NCBI GenBank assembly: GCA_905235495.1
Contig: CAJOMK010000099.1
Location: forward strand, 1-14,073
Direction of reading: 5' to 3'
Length of the DNA stretch: 14,073 nt
Source of the DNA: an uncultured Methanobrevibacter sp.
GTDB lineage: Archaea; Methanobacteriota; Methanobacteria; Methanobacteriales; Methanobacteriaceae
The notes under the pieces are model-generated. The model was not told where the DNA came from, did no database searches, and was given only the letters and a program-made list of their open reading frames with translations. Made by a program: the position numbers and the translations under genes. Positions 7,041 through 13,782 of the stretch are shown in pieces; the first letter of the stretch is position 1, and every line of letters begins with the position of its first letter.

Positions 7041-8432
7041 ATGGCAGAAACTAAAGAAAAAAACAAGAATATTGAGATGATTACAGGAGACCCTAAAAGA
7101 GCTATCAGAAAGCTTAGTCTCCCTATGATGCTTTCCATGTTTTTGATTACCATGTATAACCTTGCAGACAGCATATGGGTTGCAGGGCTTGGTGCAGATG
7201 CATTGGCTGCTATCGGATTCATCACTCCCCTATTCATGGTTTTAGTAGGTCTTGGAGGAGGAATCGGTGCAGGTGCAAACTCTCTTATTGCAAGAAGCAT
7301 CGGTGGTGAAAACTACAGCGAAGCAAACAACACAGGACTCCATGCAATAGTCCTTTCAATAGTGGTATCAGCAATATTCACAGCCATAATGATTGTTGCT
7401 ATGGTTCCTATTCTTGAAATTATGGGTGCTGGAGACTCAATATCATATGCTGCAAGCTATGGTTACATCATCTTTGGATTCTTGTTCATCTTTGTATTTT
7501 CAGGAGTCCTTTCAGCGATATTCAGATCTGAAGGGGACATGAGAAGGGCAACAATAGCTATTGCAGTCACTGCCATATTAAACACCATTTTAGATCCAAT
7601 ATTCATCTATTACCTCAATATGGGAATGGCTGGTGCAGCATGGGCAACCATCATATCATGTACAGCGTCAGTCATTGTTATGAGCTATTGGATTTGGGGC
7701 AAAAGAGACCTATTCCTTGACTTGAGCCCTAAAAACTTCAAGTATAAGACTAAGATATTGCTTGAGATTTTTGAAGTGTCCATCCCTTCAACCTTGGAAA
7801 ATGTCATATTTTCAGCCCTTAGTATCATAATCAATTCCATACTTGTAATAGTAGGTGGAATAAGTGCTGTAGCTGTCTATACTGCTTCCTTAAGAATCAT
7901 ACAATTAGGAATGATTCCACTTATCGGTATTGGAACAGCTGTCCTTACCGTAGCAGGTGTTGCATATGGGGCACATAACTATAAGAATCTTCAAACAGGA
8001 CACAACTATTCCATCAAGGTCGGATTGATAATAGCTATAATCATTTCAATATTGATGATCATATTCTCAAATCAGATAGCAAGCGTATTCAACTATACAA
8101 GTGCAAGTTCCTCTTTGGCACCTCAAATTGCAATTGTCCTCAGTGTCTTGAGCTTTTTCAACATATGTGTGCCTCACGGAATGATGTCCTCAATGATGTT
8201 CCAAGGAGTTGGAAAAGGTACTTATTCACTTATCATTACATTGCTCAGATCCCTCATATTTGAAACCGTATTCGCATATATATTCTGCTTTACATTCGGC
8301 TGGGGACTTATTGGAATCTATTCAGGTGTAATATTCGGCTGTTTCATAGGAGGAACAGTTGGGTACATCTGGGCTAAATTCTTCATAAGAAGGTTTAAAA
8401 GAATATCCATAGACCTATATAGTAAGGAATAA
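7041..8432 (+). CDS. MATE family efflux transporter (intact copy)
   Basis: A 463-residue integral membrane transporter of the MATE (multidrug and toxic compound extrusion) family, which exports cationic or other small molecules by coupling to Na+ or H+ entry. The protein has a short charged cytoplasmic N-terminus, then about a dozen hydrophobic segments in two halves, the family length. Visible conserved blocks are LPMMLSMFLITMYNLADSI (27-45), GLGGGIGAGANSLIAR (70-85), FRSEGDMRRA (161-170), LDPIFIYYLNMG (184-195) and GVAYGAHNYKNL (306-317). The ATG follows GGAG 8 nt upstream and a strong promoter. It is a tandem paralogue of the frameshifted gene before it and converges on ilvN. Substrate cannot be told from sequence, and nothing here links it directly to amino acid synthesis. 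Confidence 0.93.
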   Translation: MAETKEKNKNIEMITGDPKRAIRKLSLPMMLSMFLITMYNLADSIWVAGLGADALAAIGFITPLFMVLVGLGGGIGAGANSLIARSIGGENYSEANNTGLHAIVLSIVVSAIFTAIMIVAMVPILEIMGAGDSISYAASYGYIIFGFLFIFVFSGVLSAIFRSEGDMRRATIAIAVTAILNTILDPIFIYYLNMGMAGAAWATIISCTASVIVMSYWIWGKRDLFLDLSPKNFKYKTKILLEIFEVSIPSTLENVIFSALSIIINSILVIVGGISAVAVYTASLRIIQLGMIPLIGIGTAVLTVAGVAYGAHNYKNLQTGHNYSIKVGLIIAIIISILMIIFSNQIASVFNYTSASSSLAPQIAIVLSVLSFFNICVPHGMMSSMMFQGVGKGTYSLIITLLRSLIFETVFAYIFCFTFGWGLIGIYSGVIFGCFIGGTVGYIWAKFFIRRFKRISIDLYSKE

Positions 8433-8468
8433 TAAAAAAGCCATATTGATTAGGATTATAAAAATGAA

Positions 8469-8506
8469 TAAAAAAAGAAACTAGTTTGGGAATACTCCCA
8501 ACTAGT
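8469..8506 (-). terminator. Hairpin/U-tract terminator of ilvBN
   Basis: ACTAGTTTGGGA (8480-8491) and TCCCAACTAGT (8496-8506) form a stem of 11 pairs with one bulged T and a 4-nt loop. On the minus strand the stem is followed by TTTCTTTTTTT (8479-8469), a good intrinsic terminator for ilvB-ilvN. On the plus strand it may also stop the MATE transcript, but the trailing T-run there is weaker. Confidence 0.7.
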
Positions 8507-8513
8507 GAAAAAA

Positions 8514-8570
8514 TTTTGGTCAAAGTTTTGTAGCCCGAAGGGCTGGAAAAGCTTGGGCGGTAAAGATTGT
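8514..8570. other. Comparatively GC-rich intergenic element with small hairpin
   Basis: Between the ilvBN terminator and the ilvN stop lies a segment richer in G and C than any other intergenic DNA here. It holds AGCCC-GAA-GGGCT (8532-8544) and the motif TTTTGGTCAAAG. On the minus strand it would be the 3' untranslated part of the ilvBN message. I suspect a copy of a dispersed genomic repeat, but one copy cannot show this. Confidence 0.35.
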
Positions 8571-9055
8571 CTAGTGATGACCTCTTGCGATTGCAGTAGG
8601 TCCAGTACGAGTTATTTTCTTGATTCCGAATGGTTCAAGCAATTCCAAGAATGAATCAATCTTGTCCGGATGGCCTGTAACCTCCATTGAAATAAAATCA
8701 TCACATACATCAATGATTTTTGCCTTGAAGATATCCGCATATTGTCAGACCTTGCATCTGCCTTGCCTGTTTTAACTTTAACTAAACAAAGCTCTCTTTT
8801 TAAAACGTATTCAGGGTCAAGATCCTTGATCTTTACAACATCAACAAGCTTGTGCAATTGCTTGATGACCTGTTCCAAGACCTTTTCGTCTCCTTTTATA
8901 ACGAAGACCATTCTTGCCAATCCTTCAACTTCGGATGTGCCTACAGTTATGCTGTCAATATTGAATCCACGTCTGTTCAATAATCCTGCAACATTTTGAA
9001 GTACACCTGGCTTGTGCTCTACCAAAGTACTAATAACATGAGATTTTTCGCTCAT
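8571..9055 (-). pseudogene. ilvN: Acetolactate synthase small (regulatory) subunit, frameshifted
   Basis: IlvN (also called IlvH) binds the IlvB catalytic subunit, stimulates it and confers feedback inhibition by valine through its ACT domain. The first part is normal: ACT domain at residues about 5-75 (STLVEHKPGVLQNVAGLLNR, then RGFNIDSITVG). After KADARSDNMR the frame is lost near 8731-8740 and would end at 8612 as an unrelated tail (147 residues). In the next frame the true C-terminal domain is plain (DIFKAKIIDVCDDFISMEV, then GPTAIARGHH) and stops at 8571. Restoring 7 nt gives 163 residues, the usual length. The ATG abuts the ilvB stop codon (TAAATG), with GGAGG inside the ilvB end, so translation is probably coupled. 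The split product would keep the ACT domain but lose the C-terminal domain. Confidence 0.9.
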
Positions 9056-10753
9056 TTATTTTCCTCCTGCAACATCTTTTTCATATTTGTACTCACCAAG
9101 AAGATCATTAATGCCTCCACCTGGTGGGAACATTGGAATAAATTCATCTTTTTCTATAGTGATTTCAAGAAGAATGGATTCATTATCCTTCAATGCCTTA
9201 AACAAGACTTCTTGTGTTTTGTCCACTTCTCCAACTTTTTCTGCATTGATTCCATAACTTTCAGCCAATTTGACAAAATCAGGAGTGTTTCCTAAGTCAG
9301 TTTCAGAGTATCTCTTATTGTACATCTTGTTTTGCCATTGGTAAACCATTCCTAACTTTCTGTTGTTCAACATTGCAATAACCACTGGAATGTCATGTTC
9401 CTTGATTGTAGCAAGCTCTTGTGAAACCATAAGGAATCCACCATCACCTACAATTGCAAGTACTGCATCATCAGGACATGCAACCTTAGCACCAATAGCT
9501 GCAGGGAAACCAAATCCCATAGTTCCAAGACCTCCAGAGGAAATGAACTTGCGAGGTTTTGAAATGTCAAGGAAATGTGCCGCCCACATTTGGTGAAGAC
9601 CTACATCAGTTGTGACGATTGTATCTTCGGTTATTGCACCTGCGATTTCCTTGATTACCTGTTGAGGTTTCAATGGAATGTCATCATAACTTACTCTTGG
9701 TATTGTAGATTTCTTAAAGTCTACAATAGATTTAAACCAAGCGCTTTCATCAATCTTTGAACCTTCCAATTCATTGATCAATTGGTCTAATACAATCTTT
9801 GCATCACCTACAATAGGCAAGTCTACAGCAACATTCTTGCCTATTTCAGCAGGATCGATATCAATGTGAATAACTTTAGCTTCCGGGAGGAACTCTTCCA
9901 ATTTACCTGTTGTTCTGTCTGAGAATCTGCATCCTATTGCAAGCAAGCAGTCAGTCTTGTTGACATTTTGATTAGCTACTTGTTTTCCATGCATACCAAG
10001 CATTCCAATGGATAGGTCATCCTTCTCATCAACAATACCTTTACCCATCAATGTAGTTGCCACAGGAGCTTTGATTAATTCTGAAACCTTCTTGACCTCT
10101 TCTCCAGCACCTGCCAATATGGTACCTCCACCAGCTAAAATCAATGGTCTTTCTGCACTCTTAAGCATTTGAGCTGCTTTAACAATCTGTTTGGAATTAC
10201 CTCTAATTGTAGGTTTGTAACCAGGGGTAGGGATTGTCCCCAATACATAGTCATCCAATTCCTGTTCCTGCACTTCCTTAGGAACATCAATCAACACAGG
10301 GCCATTTCTACCAGTTGAAGCAATCTCAAAACTGGTATTGATAATACTTGGAATATCATTTGCATCCTTAGGTTGGTAAGAATGTTTTGTGATAGGCATT
10401 GTAATACCCATGATGTCTACTTCCTGAAATGCATCATTACCGATTAAATTACTTACCACCTGTCCAGTAATTGCAATTATTGGAGATGAATCCATATATG
10501 CATTTGCAATACCAGTGACCAAGTTGGTTGCACCAGGGCCAGAAGTAGCTAAACAGACACCAACTTTACCAGAAGCTTTTGCATAACCTTCTGCAGCATG
10601 TGCTGCACATTGTTCATGTCTGACAAGTATATGTCTTAAGTCTGAGTCATATAACATGTCGTAAAATGGAATAACGGTACCTCCAGGGTATCCGAATATG
10701 GTGTCAACACCTTTATCCATCAAAGCTTTTATTATAGCGTCTCCGCCTCTCAT
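9056..10753 (-). CDS. ilvB: Acetolactate synthase large (catalytic) subunit
   Basis: IlvB is the ThDP- and FAD-dependent enzyme that condenses two pyruvates to acetolactate, or pyruvate and 2-oxobutyrate to acetohydroxybutyrate, the first common step of Val/Leu/Ile synthesis. The 565 residues have the family's three-domain order. The N-terminal pyrimidine domain carries catalytic Glu47 in VRHEQCAAHAAEGYA and SGPGATNLVTG (71-81). The central FAD/Rossmann domain spans roughly 190-350. The C-terminal ThDP domain carries GDGGF (from 436) and NN (463-464), the GDG-x(n)-NN Mg/ThDP motif. The MRGGDAIIKAL start is typical and has GGACGG upstream. It is the first gene of the ilvBN pair, with a promoter in the 286-nt gap to divergent purD. 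There is no frameshift or missing key residue. Confidence 0.97.
   Translation of the reverse strand: MRGGDAIIKALMDKGVDTIFGYPGGTVIPFYDMLYDSDLRHILVRHEQCAAHAAEGYAKASGKVGVCLATSGPGATNLVTGIANAYMDSSPIIAITGQVVSNLIGNDAFQEVDIMGITMPITKHSYQPKDANDIPSIINTSFEIASTGRNGPVLIDVPKEVQEQELDDYVLGTIPTPGYKPTIRGNSKQIVKAAQMLKSAERPLILAGGGTILAGAGEEVKKVSELIKAPVATTLMGKGIVDEKDDLSIGMLGMHGKQVANQNVNKTDCLLAIGCRFSDRTTGKLEEFLPEAKVIHIDIDPAEIGKNVAVDLPIVGDAKIVLDQLINELEGSKIDESAWFKSIVDFKKSTIPRVSYDDIPLKPQQVIKEIAGAITEDTIVTTDVGLHQMWAAHFLDISKPRKFISSGGLGTMGFGFPAAIGAKVACPDDAVLAIVGDGGFLMVSQELATIKEHDIPVVIAMLNNRKLGMVYQWQNKMYNKRYSETDLGNTPDFVKLAESYGINAEKVGEVDKTQEVLFKALKDNESILLEITIEKDEFIPMFPPGGGINDLLGEYKYEKDVAGGK
9062..9067 (-). promoter_or_regulatory. 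Ribosome binding site of ilvN inside the ilvB end
   Basis: GGAGGA lies within the last codons of ilvB and 7 nt from the ilvN ATG. Together with the directly abutting stop and start codons it indicates translational coupling of the two subunits. Confidence 0.75.
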
Positions 10754-10884
10754 TTTTAACCGTCCTTTAATTTATAATTTAAAGTTTGATAATTGATCTT
10801 AAATACAATCCAAAATCTTAAAATTTATCTTTGCAATATGCAAGTTCAAAAAATTTAAAATTTTATCTTTTGATTTGTAATATG

Positions 10885-10912
10885 ATAATATATATCCTAA
10901 GATAGATATAAA
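10885..10912 (-). promoter_or_regulatory. Candidate ilvB promoter
   Basis: The minus strand shows ATTTATATC (about 10913-10905) and GATATATATTATC (about 10897-10885), either of which could be the TATA element. The leader would be roughly 110-135 nt and contains a small inverted repeat, TTGCATATTGCAA (10831-10843). Confidence 0.35.
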
Positions 10913-10932
10913 TATTAACATGTATTAAAATT

Positions 10933-10949
10933 TGAAACTTAATATATAA
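10933..10949 (+). promoter_or_regulatory. Candidate purD promoter
   Basis: TGAAACTT followed by AATATATAA is a fair BRE and TATA. The start of transcription is expected near 10972, giving a leader of about 68 nt. The region shares the 286-nt divergent gap with the ilvB promoter. Confidence 0.45.
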
Positions 10950-11039
10950 TCACAAACAAAATAAATATATGATGATATTTTTTTAGAAAAATCTCATGAT
11001 TATTTAAAATTACAAAACTCTTGATGGAGACTTGAAAAA

Positions 11040-12356
11040 ATGAAAGTATTAGTTGTTGGAACCGGCGCAAGAGAACATGCAATCTGTGATGCATTGATAA
11101 AAGATGATGTAGAATTATATACTTACATGAGCAAGAACAATCCTGGAATCAGTAAAATATCCACCTTTAAGAAAGGAGATGAAGGAGAAGTTGATGAAGT
11201 GGCTAAATTCGCAAAGGAAAATGGAATTGAGCTTGCTGTAATCGGACCTGAAGCTCCTCTTGGAAAAGGAATTGTAAATGCTCTTGAAGAAGTTGGAGTC
11301 CCTTGTGTGGGACCGGCACAGGAATCTGCAAGAATTGAAACTGACAAATCCTTTATGAGAAACCTATTTGAAAAATACGAAATCAAAGGATCATTAACCT
11401 ACAAAGTATTCGACAATTTCGAAGACATCAGCGCTTTCCTTGATGAATATGATAAAGACGTTGTAGTAAAACCTGTAGGTTTGACTGGTGGTAAAGGCGT
11501 AAAGATTGTAGGTGACCATCTTAAGAACAATCAAGATGCAAAATTATACGCAAAAGAGGTTATGGACAATGCAATGGGAGGATTTGCACAAGTAATCATT
11601 GAAGAGAAGGTAGTTGGTGAAGAGTTTACAATCCAAGCATTCTGTGATGGAGAAAACTTGGCTCCAATGCCTGCAGCACAAGACCACCCTCATGCTTTTG
11701 AAAACGACCAAGGATTAATCACTGGTGGAATGGGTTCCTACTCTGATGTAGGTGGCTTATTGCCATTCATGACTCAAGATGATTATGATGAAGCTGTTGA
11801 AATCATGAAAGAAACCTTGAAGGCAATAGTTAAGGAGACCACTCCTTACAAAGGAATCCTTTACGGCCAATTCATGTTATCCAAAGACGGTCCTAAATTA
11901 ATTGAATACAACGCAAGATTCGGTGACCCTGAAGCAATGAACGTACTTCCATTACTCAAAACCCCAATGATTGATATCTGTAAGGATATCGTTGCAGGCA
12001 ATCTTGGAGAAGTTGAATTTAAAGACTTGGCTTCCGTATGTAAATACATCGTACCTGACGGATACCCAGACACTCCTCATGCAGGAGAACTAATTGAAGT
12101 GGATGAGGAAGCTATTGAAGCACTTGGTGCAAAAGTCTTCTATGCAGCTGTAAGCCAAGAGGAAGATGGAGTTCACCTTTCAAGTTCCAGAGCTTTAGGA
12201 ATTGTTGCTCAAGGAGAAAACATTGCTGAAGCTGAAAAAATAGCTGAAGAAGCTTGTGGATTAGTTGGAGGAAATGTTTATCATAGAAGAGACATTGGAA
12301 CTGAAAAATTAATCCAAAAACGTATCGATCATATGGAAGCAATCAGAAACGAATAG
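11040..12356 (+). CDS. purD: Phosphoribosylamine--glycine ligase (GAR synthetase)
   Basis: PurD joins phosphoribosylamine and glycine with ATP hydrolysis, the second step of de novo purine synthesis in the cytoplasm. The 438 residues match the monofunctional enzyme. The N-domain begins MKVLVVGTGAREHA, the typical PurD start. The ATP-grasp part has VVVKPVGLTGGKGVKI (141-156) as the glycine-rich loop, and QDHPHAFENDQGLITGGMG (214-232). IEYNARFGDPEAMNVLPLL (288-306) carries the Mg2+-binding Glu and Asn. A C-terminal domain follows (YIVPDGYPDTP, then SSSRALGIVAQG). The ATG has GGAG 10 nt upstream. It is divergent from ilvB and probably monocistronic, with repeats and a hairpin before the next gene. 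Confidence 0.97.
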   Translation: MKVLVVGTGAREHAICDALIKDDVELYTYMSKNNPGISKISTFKKGDEGEVDEVAKFAKENGIELAVIGPEAPLGKGIVNALEEVGVPCVGPAQESARIETDKSFMRNLFEKYEIKGSLTYKVFDNFEDISAFLDEYDKDVVVKPVGLTGGKGVKIVGDHLKNNQDAKLYAKEVMDNAMGGFAQVIIEEKVVGEEFTIQAFCDGENLAPMPAAQDHPHAFENDQGLITGGMGSYSDVGGLLPFMTQDDYDEAVEIMKETLKAIVKETTPYKGILYGQFMLSKDGPKLIEYNARFGDPEAMNVLPLLKTPMIDICKDIVAGNLGEVEFKDLASVCKYIVPDGYPDTPHAGELIEVDEEAIEALGAKVFYAAVSQEEDGVHLSSSRALGIVAQGENIAEAEKIAEEACGLVGGNVYHRRDIGTEKLIQKRIDHMEAIRNE

Positions 12357-12360
12357 ATCC

Positions 12361-12442
12361 TTTTTAATCTATTCAATAAAACCAAAAGATAAAAAAGGAA
12401 TAAATCATTTTTAATCTATTCATTAAAACCAAAAATTAAAAA
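12361..12442. repeat. Imperfect 35-nt direct repeat after purD
   Basis: Copies at 12361-12395 and 12408-12442 both begin TTTTTAATCTATTCA and contain TAAAACCAAAA, with only a few mismatches and a 47-nt period. They begin 5 nt after the purD stop codon. The T-runs could act as a doubled terminator. Confidence 0.75.
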
Positions 12443-12445
12443 CCA

Positions 12446-12474
12446 GTTAATTAGTTATTCTTTAACTAATTAAC
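12446..12474. repeat. Perfect 12-bp inverted repeat (hairpin) after purD
   Basis: GTTAATTAGTTA (12446-12457) and TAACTAATTAAC (12463-12474) flank a 5-nt loop TTCTT. No U-tract follows on either side, so it is less likely to be an intrinsic terminator than an operator for the next gene or an RNA 3' end structure. Confidence 0.65.
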
Positions 12475-12497
12475 AACTAATACTTTAAACTATTAGA

Positions 12498-12517
12498 CTA
12501 AAAATAGCTAAAAATAG
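12498..12517. repeat. 10-nt tandem repeat before the unrecognised gene
   Basis: CTAAAAATAG occurs twice head to tail (12498-12507, 12508-12517), with a degraded third copy after it (ACTAAAGATT). It lies 20-40 nt before the ATG at 12538, in the presumed leader. Confidence 0.5.
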
Positions 12518-12537
12518 ACTAAAGATTCGGTGATTTT

Positions 12538-13564
12538 ATGTCTAAATCAGCAAAATCCAAAAATGCAACCTTGAAAAAGGTTAAAAAGTTAGAAAGACAA
12601 GGAAAATACCTTAAAGCTTTAAAGGTTTGTGATGAATATTTAGACAATGCTGTCGCTGAAGAAAGCCTTATTTTATTTAAAATCGACATTTTAGTCGAAT
12701 ATTGCAACAATGAGTTTATAGGACTCAACAATGAATATAAAATCAAACTCACTCATTTTTTAGAAGATTTCGAAGAGATAGAGCTTTTGAAAATCTACAA
12801 TACCCTTGACAATTATCTTAAACTCAAGACCCAGAATCTTGCAAGTGAAGGAATCGTCAAATCATATCTTGCAGGAGGATTATTGATAGATAATCTTGAA
12901 ACCATTCTGGTCTTGAACGAGATGGTGAAGGATAATGAAAGCATAAAGAATGATGCAGAATTTATCGAAAGCAAGGTTCCTCATGAACTTGAAAGCTTTG
13001 TTGAAAATGTATCAAAAACATCCTATCAATATCTTGAACTTATTTTGGAAAATCCTAAAGAGCAAATAGCCAATTCCAATTTTGATTTAGAAAAGATTCG
13101 AGCTAAATTAAGACAATTCTTAGAACCTAAAAAAGATGATGGGGAATAGCTACAACTACTGAAACTACAGAAGAAATAATAGAAATAGAAGAGTTAGATA
13201 AAGTAAAAGAAGTAGAAGAAACTGTTGTAGAATCTATTGAAACAGAAGAATCTATAGAAAATGAATCATCTCTAGAGAAAATGGCTGAACTTGGAGAAAA
13301 GAGTGTAGTGACATTAGCTGAAATAATCAATCCTGAAGAAGAAATTGACATCTTGGAACTGAGGACAATACTGAAATAAGCAGAAAATACACAGTTGAAG
13401 AGGAAATCCAAGGATTGAAGGACATTATTTCATACTTGAATGATAAGAACCAATTTAAAAAAGCTTTGATTTACCAAAGAAGACTTGTCAAATTAGCAAG
13501 AGAGGAAAACATAAAGGCTCATGAAGACATTGATCTAAAGCAAAGAACACTTTCAGATTTTTAA
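12538..13564 (+). pseudogene. Unrecognised gene with acidic middle, two frameshifts
   Basis: I do not recognise this protein. The ATG at 12538 has a good GGTGATT ribosome binding site. Frame one gives 203 residues: a basic N-terminus (SKSAKSKNATLKKVKKLERQ), then helical, leucine-rich sequence with a TPR-like start (GKYLKALKVCDEYL), no signal peptide and no membrane segment. A TAG at 13147 ends it, but coding-like sequence continues in the next frame as a Glu/Thr-rich acidic stretch (ATTTETTEEIIEIEELDKV and on) to a TAA at 13377, then in the third frame (EDNTEISRKYTVEEEI and on) to TAA at 13562. The last part, LNDKNQFKKALIYQRRLVKL, again looks TPR-like. Single lost bases in GGGGG (about 13141) and in GAAACT (about 13356) would rejoin all three as 342 residues. 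That the three pieces are one gene is inferred from codon use and direction. It is probably cytoplasmic and lineage-specific. Confidence 0.65.
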
Positions 13565-13610
13565 TTTAATTTTTTCTTATTTTAACTATTATTTATTCAT
13601 TTAAACTATC
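13565..13610 (+). terminator. T-rich terminator after the unrecognised gene
   Basis: TTTAATTTTTTCTTATTTTAAC follows the stop codon at 13562 directly, a U-tract without a stem. Confidence 0.4.
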
Positions 13611-13680
13611 TTAACCTATTTTTATACTAAATAGCCTCTCAAAAGTGATAAGTTTTAATAATATTAAAGATAAATATTAA

Positions 13681-13738
13681 TTTTTATTATATTAATTTAT
13701 TATGTCAAATTATACTAATTTAATTATACTAATTTAAT
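13681..13738 (+). promoter_or_regulatory. argF upstream region with 14-nt tandem repeat
   Basis: TTTATTATATTAA (about 13683-13695) is a plausible TATA box. AATTATACTAATTT is repeated head to tail at 13708-13721 and 13722-13735, close to where transcription would start (near 13712). This position suits a regulator site, but all of it is low complexity AT. Confidence 0.35.
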
Positions 13739-13782
13739 ATAACAAATTTTAAGATTTAAATAAATTTTATGAAGGAGTCAAA

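Noticed and set aside
8996..9295. Plus-strand open frame across the ilvN/ilvB junction
   Set aside because: Antisense to two clearly recognised genes; no ribosome binding site and no recognisable protein.
11123..11386. Minus-strand open frame inside purD
   Set aside because: Shadow of a well-supported PurD reading frame with conserved motifs on the plus strand.
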